Below the pieces are notes generated by a model, which saw only the letters and a list, made by a program, of their open reading frames with translations, had not been told where the DNA came from and did not search any database. DNA of 51,219 nucleotides, from positions 1 to 51,219 of the forward strand of contig CANJCO010000035.1 of the NCBI GenBank assembly GCA_947473045.1. The letters run 5' to 3'. Source of the stretch: Myxococcales bacterium (GTDB lineage Bacteria; Myxococcota_A; Polyangia; Polyangiales; Polyangiaceae). Shown here piece after piece: positions 1 to 8,785 of the stretch. The position numbers were made by a program, and so were the translations under genes. Position 1 is the stretch's first letter. Each line of letters begins with the position of its first letter.

Positions 1-504
1 GATGGGCATGCGCAGCTGCGTCTCGCCGTCGCGGGCCAGCTCGACCATCGCGGTGGCGCGCTGGGTGCCCTTTTGGTGCAGGCGCGGCAGCGTCACGCTC
101 TTGACGACGGTGCGTGGCGAAAGCGTGGCGCCTACCGTTGCGTCGACGCGTACGAGCGAGACGCCGGGTCGCAGGGCGCCCGCGACGGCTGGCTGCACGA
201 GCTCCGCGAGCTGGCGGGCCGTAAGAACGCGGGAGGCCGACGTAATGCGCACCGGCGCGGTCGGCAGGCGCACGAACGACGCGCGATCGCCGAGGCGGGA
301 CGCGAGGGCTTCGGGCGTGAGCAGGACCGATCCTCCGGGCGGAGGTGCAGCGCCCACGTCGAGCGAAGCGTCGGATTCGGGGGCGTCGGCGATGACGTCC
401 TTGAGCGCGATGCGCGCGTGATCGACGAGCCGTGGCGCCGTGTCCGCGTAGGCGGGCAGCGCGCTCATCGTGAGCAGGATCGCGGCAAAAACAGGGAGTC
501 TCAT
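1..504 (-). CDS. flgA: Flagellar P-ring assembly chaperone FlgA (3'-truncated by window edge)
   Basis: FlgA is a periplasmic chaperone for assembly of the FlgI P-ring around the rod. The reading frame is open from an ATG at 504 to the window edge (168 codons, C-terminus missing). It begins with a signal peptide (MRLPVFAAILL..., likely cleavage after AYA at residue 20). A SAF/ChapFlgA-like region follows, with 'TARQLAELVQPAV' and 'VELARDGETQLRMPI'. An AAGGGG ribosome site lies just upstream, overlapping the end of flgG, and the gap to flgG is 13 bp, so the two are one operon. Family assignment is from context plus the C-terminal SAF-type pattern; overall similarity is diffuse. flgH and flgI would be expected further left. 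Confidence 0.8.
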   Translation of the reverse strand, partial: MRLPVFAAILLTMSALPAYADTAPRLVDHARIALKDVIADAPESDASLDVGAAPPPGGSVLLTPEALASRLGDRASFVRLPTAPVRITSASRVLTARQLAELVQPAVAGALRPGVSLVRVDATVGATLSPRTVVKSVTLPRLHQKGTQRATAMVELARDGETQLRMPI

Positions 505-517
505 CGCGGCTTCCCCT

Positions 518-1303
518 TCACTTCATCTGCGTCGCCGAGCGGAGCATCTCGTCCGCAGCGGTGACGATTTTGGTGTTTACGTCGTAGGCGCGCTGCGCGG
601 CGATGAGGCCGATCATCTCTTCGACGACCTCGACGTTGGCGTGTTCGAGTGTGTTCTGGAGCAGCGTGCCGCGCCCGTCGGAGCCCGGAGCGCCGACTTG
701 CGGTTCGCCGCTGGCGCCGCTGGCGAGCATCAAGTTGTGACCGCCGGCGCTCAGGCCCGCGGGGTTGACGAAGTTCGCCAGCTGAATTTGCCCGAGCTGC
801 GAAGCGGTCGTGCTCGTTTTCAGCGTCGCCGACACCACGCCATCGGAGCCGATCGAGATACTGGTCGCATCGGCCGGGATTACAATCGGCGGCTCGAGCT
901 GCATGCCTTCGGCGGTGACGATGCGGCCCTGTGCGTCGGTCTTGAGGTTGCCGGCGCGGGTGTACGCGGGGGTTCCGTCGGGCTGCTGCACGACGAAGAA
1001 GCCGTTGCCTTCAACGGCGACATCGAGCGGATTTCCAGTGGTTTGCAGGGCGCCCTGCTGGAACATGCGGGTGGTGGCGACGATGCGAACTCCGCTGCCG
1101 ACCTGCAGGCCCGTGGGCGCTGCGGTCGTGGTCGAGTTCTGCGTGCCGGCTCCGCGGATCGTTTGGTAGACGAGGTCCTGAAAGTCGGCGCGCGACTTTT
1201 TGTACCCGATGGTGTTCGCGTTCGCGAGGTTGTTCGAGATCGAGTCGAGCTCGGCCTCCTGCGCGGCCATACCGGTAGCGGCGATGTGCAATGAACGGAA
1301 CAT
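518..1303 (-). CDS. flgG: Flagellar distal rod protein FlgG
   Basis: FlgG builds the distal rod that crosses the periplasm. The 261-residue product has the family's usual length and the N-terminal rod signature 'SISNNLANANTIGYKKSRADF'-type (residues 21-40). It also has the central 'GNGFFVV' and the C-terminal helix 'VVEEMIGLIAAQRAYDVNTKIV'-type that packs with the N-terminal helix. The ATG at 1303 is preceded by AGAGG and by a good sigma-54 element (1326-1341). It heads a flgG-flgA operon on the minus strand. Its usual partner flgF lies 27 kb away on the other strand, after fliA. Confidence 0.97.
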   Translation of the reverse strand: MFRSLHIAATGMAAQEAELDSISNNLANANTIGYKKSRADFQDLVYQTIRGAGTQNSTTTAAPTGLQVGSGVRIVATTRMFQQGALQTTGNPLDVAVEGNGFFVVQQPDGTPAYTRAGNLKTDAQGRIVTAEGMQLEPPIVIPADATSISIGSDGVVSATLKTSTTASQLGQIQLANFVNPAGLSAGGHNLMLASGASGEPQVGAPGSDGRGTLLQNTLEHANVEVVEEMIGLIAAQRAYDVNTKIVTAADEMLRSATQMK

Positions 1304-1325
1304 GCTGGACCTCTACCCGCGTCGT

Positions 1326-1341
1326 TGCACGAGCGGTGCCA
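1326..1341 (-). promoter_or_regulatory. Sigma-54 (-24/-12) promoter of flgG-flgA
   Basis: On the minus strand the site reads TGGCACC-GCTC-GTGCA, 10 of 12 matches to TGGCACG-N4-TTGCW, with the invariant GG-N10-GC spacing. The predicted start is about 1315, giving a 12-nt leader that carries the ribosome site AGAGG before the flgG ATG at 1303. Confidence 0.75.
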
Positions 1342-1346
1342 GAGGC

Positions 1347-1715
1347 TCAGCCCGCGTCGCTCGCGTCGAGAATCGGGCCCGCGTCGCCAGGATCGGCGTC
1401 TGCGCCTGCCGCGTCGGAGCTCGCGTCGGAATTCGCGTCGGAGCCGGCGTCGGCGTTCGCGTCGCCGCCATCGGCGCTCGCGTCGCTCTGCGCGTCGGCA
1501 GCGTCGGTGGATCCGTCGGCCGACGCCTCTGCGCCGGCGCCGTCGGAGCTCGCGTCGAGTGACGGCGGAACGCATGTATTCTGCACGCAAACGTAGCTGT
1601 TCGAGCAGTCGGACTCACGCAGGCACGCCGCGCTGTCGACGCAGGCGGTTGCCCTGAGCGCGAGGCCGGTCCCGATCGCCCAGCCGGCAGCGAGGAGCCA
1701 TCTAGAGATCTGCAT
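1347..1715 (-). CDS. Small secreted/lipoprotein-like protein with Cys cluster and Asp/Ala-rich tail
   Basis: No named family is recognised. The 122-residue product starts with a signal-like hydrophobic stretch ending in ATAC, which could be a weak lipobox. A short Cys-rich segment follows (C25, then pattern C-x5-C-x5-C-x4-C), and the rest is about 70 residues made almost only of D, A, S and G. Such acidic low-complexity tails on exported proteins are common in Myxococcota genomes. The start overlaps the end of the preceding outer-membrane-like gene by 14 bp. It is therefore probably the last gene of flbD-motA-motB-omp-lipoprotein. Function unknown; co-transcription with the stator suggests an envelope role near the motor (inference). 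Confidence 0.65.
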   Translation of the reverse strand: MQISRWLLAAGWAIGTGLALRATACVDSAACLRESDCSNSYVCVQNTCVPPSLDASSDGAGAEASADGSTDAADAQSDASADGGDANADAGSDANSDASSDAAGADADPGDAGPILDASDAG

Positions 1716-2211
1716 GAATGCCTACTTTTAGCAGGCCCCAGAGGATGGGCCGGTCGTCGGGAAGGTCAGTGCCGAGCGGAACCACGGCAAACGATGGCTC
1801 GATGAGCAAGCGCAGCGTTTGGCCTGGGATGGGCAGGCGCACTTGCAGCGCGAAGTCGGCGCCCACGAGCGAGTGCGGAAAAATGTCTACGAGCGCGCCC
1901 GCGCCCGCCACGAACGAGGGCGACAACCAGTAGATGAGGCGCAGCCCGCCGCCGAGCGACGCGTGTGGCTCGATTTCAGCAAAAACCCGGGCTTCGAGGC
2001 CGATGCGCTTGTCTTCGTCGTTTCGGCCGTCGACGGTGAACTCGAGGCGCGTGCGCGCCCGGCGGAACTGGGTTCCGGAGCCGGCATCTCCGCCCTCGAC
2101 GCCGGACGCGAGGCCCGCCGATCCGCCCAGCATGAGCTTTTGTGCGGCCGCCTCGCGCGAGCAAGCGACGAGCGCGCCGGCGGTGGCGAGGGCAGAAAGC
2201 GTGCGCCTCAT
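1702..2211 (-). CDS. Putative outer-membrane beta-barrel-like protein coupled to motB
   Basis: The 169-residue product has a signal peptide (MRRTLSALATAGALVAC...AAA-Q) and then alternating hydrophobic/polar strands typical of small beta-barrels ('TRLEFTVDG', 'LGGGLRLIYWLSPSFVAGAGALVDI', 'VGADFALQVRLPI', each shown in part). It ends in the hydrophobic pattern GIHADL rather than a terminal aromatic. There is no named family that I recognise. Its ATG overlaps the motB stop as ATGA, so it is translationally coupled to motB. That arrangement argues for a role linked to the stator or cell-wall anchoring, but this is inference. A periplasmic lipid- or ligand-binding protein is the alternative. Confidence 0.7.
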   Translation of the reverse strand: MRRTLSALATAGALVACSREAAAQKLMLGGSAGLASGVEGGDAGSGTQFRRARTRLEFTVDGRNDEDKRIGLEARVFAEIEPHASLGGGLRLIYWLSPSFVAGAGALVDIFPHSLVGADFALQVRLPIPGQTLRLLIEPSFAVVPLGTDLPDDRPILWGLLKVGIHADL

Positions 2212-3149
2212 GGATGCTCCTTGCCGGCGTCGGCGAGTCCGCCATCGCCGTTCGTAGGCTGTTGTTCGTTCTTCTTCCCGGCGGTGGCGGCGGCGCTTGC
2301 GTCTTGCGCACCGGCGTCGCCGGGAGCTTGATTCATCGCTGCGGCCGCGTCGCCTTCGAGCCCGCCGTCGCCGTCCGGCGAGCCGTTCGTCAGCGCCCTG
2401 CTCGCCTTGATCTCAGGGTCGTCCGCATCGGCCGCCACGATGATGATATCGACCCGGCGGTTCTGGGCGCGCCCGTCAGGCGTGTCGTTCGACGCGATCG
2501 GGTGCCACTCGGCGTAGCCTGCGGCGGCCAGTCGCCGCGGGTCGAAGTGCAGTTTGTCGACCCAAAACGTGATCACCGCCGTGGAGCGCGCGGTCGCGAG
2601 GTCCCAGTTTGAAGGGAAGCGGGCGGTGTGGATCGGCGACGCGTCGGTGTGTCCCTCTACGCGCACGCGAACCCGGCGCTTTTCGAGCACGTGGGCGATC
2701 GCTTCGAGGATGCGCTGTCCCGGCGCCTGAAGCTCGGCCTGCCCGACAGCAAACAGCGTCGTGTCGGGAAGTCGCAGCACCAGCTCGCCGTGAACGTCGA
2801 GCACCTTGATGCCGCTGAGGTCGCCGTTTTTAGCGATTTTGTCGAGGATTTCCTTGCGAATGGCCTCGCGCGCCTTGACGAACTTGTCGCGCGCCTTGCT
2901 CTCCGTGGACTCGGGCGTCTCCTTGCCTGGGACGGCGTCGCTCAGCAGGCCCCGGCTGCCCTTGTCGAACAGCTCCCAGTCGATGGCGCCTTTGAACGAC
3001 TCACTCAGGCGCCCGAGCTTTTGGCTGTCGACTTGCGAGACGGCGAACATGACGACGAAGAACGCGAAGAGGAGCGTGATGAAGTCGGCGTAGCTCACGA
3101 GCCATCGCTCGTGGTTGGCATGCTCCGGGTGTTTCTTCTTACGCGCCAT
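2208..3149 (-). CDS. motB: Flagellar motor stator protein MotB
   Basis: MotB forms the ion-conducting stator with MotA and anchors it to peptidoglycan. The 313-residue product has a short basic N-terminus and a single membrane helix at about 17-37 containing 'SYADFITLLFAFF'. D22 in that helix is the conserved ion-binding aspartate. A plug/linker follows, then an OmpA-type peptidoglycan-binding domain at about 150-240 ('VEGHTDASP', 'NWDLATARS', 'NRRVDIIIV'). An extra tail of about 70 residues rich in D, A and G is unusual for MotB and resembles the tail of the small protein at 1347-1715. motA lies 18 bp upstream and the downstream gene overlaps by 4 bp. Confidence 0.96.
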   Translation of the reverse strand: MARKKKHPEHANHERWLVSYADFITLLFAFFVVMFAVSQVDSQKLGRLSESFKGAIDWELFDKGSRGLLSDAVPGKETPESTESKARDKFVKAREAIRKEILDKIAKNGDLSGIKVLDVHGELVLRLPDTTLFAVGQAELQAPGQRILEAIAHVLEKRRVRVRVEGHTDASPIHTARFPSNWDLATARSTAVITFWVDKLHFDPRRLAAAGYAEWHPIASNDTPDGRAQNRRVDIIIVAADADDPEIKASRALTNGSPDGDGGLEGDAAAAMNQAPGDAGAQDASAAATAGKKNEQQPTNGDGGLADAGKEHP

Positions 3150-3167
3150 GGTGTTGACAGGGGGGCG

Positions 3168-3947
3168 TCAGGCCGCCGCCGTCTCCTTCTTGTCGCCGTG
3201 GCCGTCGTCGTGGACGAGCGCCGAGAGCCGCTCGCGCACGAGCTTCGGGTTCATGCCCTGTTGAATGGCGAGCGCGCCTTCGAGCATGAGAATCTTGGTG
3301 GCGACGGCCTCGCGGGTGCGGAGCTTGAGCTTTCCGCCGACCGGCAGGCAAATGATGTTGGCGAAGCCCACGCCGTAGATGGTCGCGACGAACGCGGTCG
3401 CGATGCCCTCACCGACCTTGGCGATGTCGGAGAGGTTGCTCATGACTTGAATCAGGCCGAGCACGGCGCCGATGATGCCGATCGTGGGCGCGTAGCCTCC
3501 GGCCGTCTCGTAGACCTTGGCGATGTCCTCGCCGCCCTCTTCGACCTGGTGAATCGCCGCTTCCATCGTGTCGCGCATCGCGTTCGAGTCGGCGCCGTCG
3601 ATCGCCATCATCAGCGCCCGCGACAGGAACGGATCGCTGGCCTTGGGCGCCACGGACTCAAGCCCGAGGATGCCGTCTTTGCGGGCGATCGTGGCGTATC
3701 CGACGATTTCGTCGATGAGCTTGTGACCGTTGCTTGCGGGCTCGAAGAGCACGCTCTTCACGGCCTTGATGGCGCCGATCGCCGTCGAGAGCGGAAACTG
3801 AATGAGCGTGGCGCCGACCGTTCCGCCGATCACGATCATCGCCGCCGTCGGTTGGAGGATCTGCGAGACCTTTCCGCCCTCAATGGCGTTTCCGCCCAGG
3901 ATTCCCGCTGCTGCGAGCCCTACGCCGATCGCTGTTGCCTTGTCCAT
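3168..3947 (-). CDS. motA: Flagellar motor stator protein MotA/PomA
   Basis: MotA surrounds the MotB helices and exerts torque on FliG. The 259 residues match the shorter PomA-type family. Membrane helices lie at about 4-22 and 33-50 at the N-terminus and at about 145-200 after the cytoplasmic loop ('GGYAPTIGIIGAVLGLIQVM', 'AFVATIYGVGFANIICLP'). The cytoplasmic loop between them contains the charged torque-generating region. Sequence alone does not decide whether protons or sodium drive it. The ATG at 3947 follows AAAAGGA. It lies in the flbD-motA-motB unit, 53 bp after flbD, and a weak internal sigma-54-like site precedes it. Confidence 0.96.
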   Translation of the reverse strand: MDKATAIGVGLAAAGILGGNAIEGGKVSQILQPTAAMIVIGGTVGATLIQFPLSTAIGAIKAVKSVLFEPASNGHKLIDEIVGYATIARKDGILGLESVAPKASDPFLSRALMMAIDGADSNAMRDTMEAAIHQVEEGGEDIAKVYETAGGYAPTIGIIGAVLGLIQVMSNLSDIAKVGEGIATAFVATIYGVGFANIICLPVGGKLKLRTREAVATKILMLEGALAIQQGMNPKLVRERLSALVHDDGHGDKKETAAA

Positions 3948-3974
3948 CTTCGTCCTTTTCGTCCCGGATGCCTT

Positions 3975-3990
3975 TTCACGCGCCGTGCCG
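3975..3990 (-). promoter_or_regulatory. Weak sigma-54-like site upstream of motA
   Basis: On the minus strand the site reads CGGCACG-GCGC-GTGAA. The -24 half is good, but the normally invariant GC of the -12 half is GA. The predicted start (about 3964) would leave the AAAAGGA ribosome site in the leader. It may be a weak internal promoter or chance. Confidence 0.25.
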
Positions 3991-4000
3991 AGGCCTCAAA

Positions 4001-4378
4001 CTAGAGACCTCCGGCGCGCGGGGGCAAGTCGGACGGGTCGATCTCCGCGTCATCCGGCAGCTGGAAGGGCGACGGGGGCGGGGGCGGCGGCGTGCGATTC
4101 GCGCGATAACCCTGCGGCGGATGGCCGGAGGTACGGAGCACGCGCGCCTGATCGATCACCCCTTCGCTCGGCGGAGACGCATCGGACGCACCGGCCAGCA
4201 CGCGAATGCTCGCGCGGTACGCGACCACGTGATCGATCACTTCGCTCAGCGACTCGCGCACCATGATTCGATCCCCGCCGAGAAACGACACCGTGGTGTC
4301 AGGCGTGATGTCGATCCAGGTGACCAGGTCGGGATTGATCGCGACGACTTGCCCGTTGAGCCGATGGAGGGTGATCAC
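4001..4378 (-). CDS. flbD: FlbD-family flagellar protein
   Basis: This is the short FlbD family found beside motA/motB in spirochaetes, Firmicutes and others; its biochemical role is not settled. The N-terminal about 65 residues fit the family ('LHRLNGQVVAINPDLVTWIDITPDTTVSF'-like start, 'VRESLSEVIDHV'). The remaining about 55 residues are a Pro-rich extension with a run of six prolines, absent from typical family members. It should not be confused with the Caulobacter FlbD response regulator. The start is GTG at 4378, fixed by the family's usual beginning, with no ribosome site upstream. A sigma-54 element sits so close that the message would have a 2-nt leader. Confidence 0.85.
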   Translation of the reverse strand: MITLHRLNGQVVAINPDLVTWIDITPDTTVSFLGGDRIMVRESLSEVIDHVVAYRASIRVLAGASDASPPSEGVIDQARVLRTSGHPPQGYRANRTPPPPPPSPFQLPDDAEIDPSDLPPRAGGL

Positions 4379-4390
4379 GAAGAGCTGAAC

Positions 4391-4406
4391 TGCACGGAGC
4401 GTGCCC
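4391..4406 (-). promoter_or_regulatory. Sigma-54 promoter of flbD-motA-motB, near-leaderless
   Basis: On the minus strand the site reads GGGCACG-CTCC-GTGCA, 10 of 12 consensus matches with GG-N10-GC spacing. The -12 C is at 4392, so transcription should start near 4380, two bases before the GTG of flbD at 4378. There is no Shine-Dalgarno sequence between the -12 box and the start codon. Confidence 0.7.
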
Positions 4407-4430
4407 CGCGCAAATCAGCCCTGAACGTCA

Positions 4431-5528
<1,098 letters not shown>

Positions 5529-5914
5529 GAAGTGTCTCCGGGGTAGTCGGTCGCGTGGGCGACGTTCGCGCAAAGAGCCGGGTCGCCCAACCTCGGGCGC
5601 CGTCGCGCTCTCTGCGACGCGACAACGAAGACATGGAGCAAGCGGAGTGCCAGCGTCGGGTTATTGGCTCCCGAGCGTCGGATCTCCAACGCTCCAAGCC
5701 TCCCGGTGGGGGTCCGACGTATTCGTATCAAAATGAGAATGAAGTCAGTTCTGACCTCGCCTCGGCGCCAAGAACTACCGAATAGAGCGCAAGACGCGCA
5801 ATTTGCGCTGCTGTTCTCGTTTTGATACGAGCGGGTCCGGTTGGACACCATGGGTGTATCGCGACACCGGCGGCGGTTTCAGCGTTCGGCACGGCCTGTG
5901 CTGAAGGACGTGTC
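5529..5914. promoter_or_regulatory. Divergent flagellar control region with inverted-repeat sites
   Basis: This 386-bp non-coding region lies between the activator gene and flgB. It holds a 17-bp motif CGTATCAAAAYGAGAAY twice in inverted orientation (5724-5740 plus; 5813-5829 minus, two mismatches). It also has a GTCAG-TT-CTGAC palindrome (5743-5754), a GCGCAA-T-TTGCGC palindrome (5796-5808) and an alternating ACACC/GGTGT/ACACC cluster (5845-5868). The 17-bp sites lie about 85-190 bp before the predicted flgB start, the usual distance for sigma-54 activator binding sites. No ORF here looks real. Confidence 0.6.
5887..5902 (+). promoter_or_regulatory. Sigma-54 promoter of the flgB operon, near-leaderless
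   Basis: The site reads CGGCACG-GCCT-GTGCT, 10 of 12 matches with exact GG-N10-GC spacing. The -12 C is at 5901, so the predicted start is about 5913, two bases before the flgB ATG at 5915. An AAGGA ribosome site (5904-5908) lies between -12 and +1 and would not be in such a transcript. Confidence 0.7.
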
Positions 5915-6310
5915 ATGGACCTCTTCGCTTCCGTCGCTCCTCTAAGCGGTGCGTTGGACTATCACCTTGAGAGGCACTCGGTCCTGATTGGCAACGTATC
6001 GAACGTCGATACCCCCGGCTACGTCGCCAAAGAATTGACGCGTACCGGCGCTTCGTTTGACGGCGCCCTGAATCTCGCGCTCTCGAAGACCCAGGAAGGG
6101 CACTTTGCCCTCGGCGCGTCGCAGGTCACCACCGGCGTGATCGTCAAGGACCCGTCGGGGGGAGGCGGCGCCGACAATAATAAGGTGTCCCTCGACCGCG
6201 AGGCCGCCAAGGTGGCCGCCAACCAGCTTCGCTACGACGTCATTTCCACGATCGTCAGCGCTGAACTCAGCGATTTGAGCTACGCCGCCGCCGACGGTCG
6301 CGGCGTCTGA
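5915..6310 (+). CDS. flgB: Flagellar proximal rod protein FlgB
   Basis: FlgB is a proximal rod subunit. The 131-residue product has the diagnostic rod signature 'GNVSNVDTPGY' at about 26-36 and a C-terminal helix 'VAANQLRYDVISTIVSAEL' close to family norms (usual length about 130). The ATG at 5915 is chosen because it places the NVDTPGY motif at the usual distance from the N-terminus and follows AAGGA with a 6-nt spacer. It is first in flgB-flgC-fliE-fliF, the conventional order, 16 bp before flgC, and driven by the sigma-54 element at 5887-5902. Confidence 0.95.
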   Translation: MDLFASVAPLSGALDYHLERHSVLIGNVSNVDTPGYVAKELTRTGASFDGALNLALSKTQEGHFALGASQVTTGVIVKDPSGGGGADNNKVSLDREAAKVAANQLRYDVISTIVSAELSDLSYAAADGRGV

Positions 6311-6326
6311 GACGGGAGACCCCACC

Positions 6327-6746
6327 ATGCTCGGAACCTTCTCTGCATTCGAAGTCGCCGCGTCGGGCCTTTCAGCCGAGCGCACGCGCATGAACACGAT
6401 CGCCTCGAACCTGGCGAACGCGCGCACCACGCGCACCGACGAGGGCGGCCCTTACCGCCGGATCGACCCTGTTTTTCAGGCGATTCCGCTTCGCGGCGCC
6501 ACGGGCGCGCAGGCGGCGTCGATGGTCAAGGTCGCCCGTATTCAGCAAGACACCCGTGATCCGCAGATGGTCTACGAGCCCGGGCACCCCGACGCGGACG
6601 GAAGCGGATACGTGCGGTACCCGAACGTCAACGTCGTCGAAGAGATGGTCAACATGATCACCGCTTCGCGCGCCTACGAGGCGGGCGTCACGTCTATCGA
6701 GACGGTCAAGGGCATGGCGCACTCCGCCCTGGGTATCGGCAAGTGA
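6327..6746 (+). CDS. flgC: Flagellar proximal rod protein FlgC
   Basis: FlgC is a proximal rod subunit. The 139 residues show the N-terminal 'ASGLSAERTRMNTIASNLANART' pattern, the 'GYVRYPNVNVVEEMVNMI' segment and a C-terminal 'TASRAYEAGVTSIETVK' helix, all typical of FlgC. The ATG at 6327 follows GGGAG. The gene lies 16 bp after flgB and its TGA overlaps the GTG start of fliE as GTGA, so translation of fliE is coupled to it. Confidence 0.97.
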   Translation: MLGTFSAFEVAASGLSAERTRMNTIASNLANARTTRTDEGGPYRRIDPVFQAIPLRGATGAQAASMVKVARIQQDTRDPQMVYEPGHPDADGSGYVRYPNVNVVEEMVNMITASRAYEAGVTSIETVKGMAHSALGIGK

Positions 6747-7063
6747 CCCTGCCCATCGGTGAAGGCCAGATACCGCTCCTCGCGCCGCACGCGAGGGTCG
6801 AGTTTTCTCAGGCTCCGCAGGCGATTGAGAAGGGGCCGGGCGGGGTCGCCTTCGCCGACATTCTCACGAACATGGTCCAGCAGGCCAACGACGCCGCGCT
6901 GCACGCCGACGCCGCACAGAACGCTTTTGCCGCCGGACGGAGCGATGACATTCACGGCACGATGATCGCAATGAAGGAAGCGGACATCGAGCTGCGGCTC
7001 GTGTCGAACGTGCGCAACAAGCTCGTCGACGCCTTCAACGACCTCTGGAGAATGAACTTCTGA
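6743..7063 (+). CDS. fliE: MS-ring/rod adaptor FliE
   Basis: FliE links the MS ring to the proximal rod. The 106-residue product has the family pattern 'FADILTNMVQQANDAALHADAAQNAF' and the C-terminal 'IELRLVSNVRNKLVDAFNDLWRMNF' (both shown in part), which forms the conserved alpha hairpin. The start is GTG at 6743 overlapping the flgC stop. The N-terminal 35 residues are not conserved. It lies 35 bp before fliF. Confidence 0.93.
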   Translation: MTLPIGEGQIPLLAPHARVEFSQAPQAIEKGPGGVAFADILTNMVQQANDAALHADAAQNAFAAGRSDDIHGTMIAMKEADIELRLVSNVRNKLVDAFNDLWRMNF

Positions 7064-7098
7064 GGGTCGCCGGCGCGGAGCGATGACCGGGAGCCGAC

Positions 7099-8739
7099 GT
7101 GGACCTCAAGGCTATTTTCCAGCAGGCGCGCGATTTCTTCATGAATCTCTCGCTGGCCCGGCGCCTCGCGCTGGTCGGCTCGGTTTTAGGGGTAATCGGC
7201 CTTGTTTTGGCAGTTTCTGCGATCAGCTCGCACGAGACGTACGCCTACCTGTTCACCGATCTCTCCACCGAGGACGCCGCCGCGGTGGCCGCCAAGCTCA
7301 AGGAGCTGAAGGTGCCCTATCGCGTTGAGGCGGGCGGCACGGCGATCGAGGTGCCTGAGGAGCGCGTTCACGAATTGCGGCTCGATCTTGCGGGTGCGGG
7401 CCTTCCGAGAGGCGGCGGCGTCGGGTTCGAAATCTTCGACAAGGCCCGGCTCGGGTCGACCGATTTCGAGCAGCGCGTCAACCTCCGGCGCGCGCTCGAG
7501 GGCGAGCTTTCTCGCACGATCAGCACGATTGGCAGCGTTCAGGCGGCTCGCGTGCACCTCGTTTTGCCCGAGCACAGCGTCTTCGTGGCGAACAAGGAAG
7601 AAGCCACGGCGTCGATCGTCGTGAAGCTGCGATCCGGCCGGAATTTCGACAAAGCCGAGGTCGCCAGCGTGGTTCACCTCGTGGCCGCGGCGGTGCCGGG
7701 ACTCAGTGAGGACCGCGTGTCGGTCGTCAGCGCCGACGGGTTGACGCTCCACCGTCCGCGTAGTGGCGCTGGCGGCGGCGTGGCGGGCGGCGGGCTCGGG
7801 CACGGCTCCGACAGCGAAGAGCACGTTGAGCGTGAAGTCGGCGCGTATCTCGAGGAGCATGCGCGCACGCTCATCGAGCGCGTGGTCGGCCCCGGGCACG
7901 TCGATGTGCGCGTCAACGTGGCCCTCGACAGCTCGACCCGCGAGCGCACCGAGGAGCACTACGATCCGGCGAAAATCGTTCTCCGGAGCGAGCAGAAGAA
8001 CGACGAGCGCACCGCGTTGGACGGCCTCTCGGTCGCGGGCGTTCCGGGCGCGGGGAGCAACCTGCCGCCCCCCGTCGCCGCCGCGGCCGATGGCGGAACC
8101 ACGCCCCCTGCGCCCGAGCCGCAGCCCGGCGTTGGGTCGCGCCTCAGCTACACGCGCAACTGGGAAGTCGACCGCGTGGCCGAAAAGACCACGTTGCCGG
8201 CCGGCACCATCGCGCGCCTGTCGGTCGCGGTGCTGCTCGACGGCAAGCCCGTTGGCGGCGGCGTATCGGCCCGCGACAAGGCGGAGCTCGATCAACTCGC
8301 TGCGCTCGCCCGGGAGGCGGTCGGGTTCAACGCAAAACGCGGCGATTCGCTGCAAATCGACAGCGTTCCGTTTGCCGCCCTGCCTGGCGCCGAGGCTGCT
8401 GGCGCAGCGACCGCGGCCGTCGCGGCGAAGCGTCCGACCTGGCAGTATATCGCGCTCGCGGGCGGCGTCGTAGCGCTGCTCGGCATCGTGTTCGCGCTGC
8501 GTCGCCGCGCTGCCCGGCAGGCTGAGCTGCTTGTGCTGCCGGTGGCCGATCCGCTCGCGCTGACCGTGGGCGACGAGGCGATGGCGGCCGCGCTGCTGAC
8601 CGAGGCGAAGGAGACTGCGGCGTCGGTACGCGGGCGGGCGCTCGACATCGCTTCGCAGGATCCGGCGACGGCTGCGATGATTCTCAGGGAGTGGCTGAAC
8701 GCACCGTCGACGGCGCTCCCGGTGCCGGCGCAGTTCTGA
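7099..8739 (+). CDS. fliF: Flagellar MS-ring protein FliF
   Basis: FliF forms the membrane MS ring on which the rotor and export gate are built. The 546-residue product has a first membrane helix at about 22-46, YscJ/FliF ring-building domains ('YAYLFTDLSTEDAAAVAAKL', 'GVGFEIFDKARLGSTDFEQ', 'ALEGELSRTISTIGSVQAARVHL', all partial) and a variable beta-collar region rich in G/P. A second membrane helix lies at about 450-468. The C-terminal tail 'QDPATAAMILREWL' is the segment that binds FliG. The start is GTG at 7099, a normal length match to the family. Instead of fliG, the next gene is fdhD. Confidence 0.97.
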   Translation: MDLKAIFQQARDFFMNLSLARRLALVGSVLGVIGLVLAVSAISSHETYAYLFTDLSTEDAAAVAAKLKELKVPYRVEAGGTAIEVPEERVHELRLDLAGAGLPRGGGVGFEIFDKARLGSTDFEQRVNLRRALEGELSRTISTIGSVQAARVHLVLPEHSVFVANKEEATASIVVKLRSGRNFDKAEVASVVHLVAAAVPGLSEDRVSVVSADGLTLHRPRSGAGGGVAGGGLGHGSDSEEHVEREVGAYLEEHARTLIERVVGPGHVDVRVNVALDSSTRERTEEHYDPAKIVLRSEQKNDERTALDGLSVAGVPGAGSNLPPPVAAAADGGTTPPAPEPQPGVGSRLSYTRNWEVDRVAEKTTLPAGTIARLSVAVLLDGKPVGGGVSARDKAELDQLAALAREAVGFNAKRGDSLQIDSVPFAALPGAEAAGAATAAVAAKRPTWQYIALAGGVVALLGIVFALRRRAARQAELLVLPVADPLALTVGDEAMAAALLTEAKETAASVRGRALDIASQDPATAAMILREWLNAPSTALPVPAQF

Positions 8740-8756
8740 GGGGGTTCACCGGGCGC

Positions 8757-8785
8757 AACCCGCTGGCCGCATGCGTCAGCGGGTT
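8757..8785 (+). terminator. Perfect stem-loop after fliF
   Basis: A 9-bp perfect stem AACCCGCTG / CAGCGGGTT with an 11-nt loop lies 18 bp after the fliF stop. There is no T-run behind it, so it is at best an imperfect intrinsic terminator; it could instead attenuate or protect the flgB-fliF message before fdhD. Confidence 0.45.

Noticed and set aside
2628-4004. Long plus-strand open frame (458 codons) opposite motB/motA
   Set aside because: High-GC shadow frame: no ribosome site and no recognisable motif, with conserved MotA/MotB fully encoded on the other strand.
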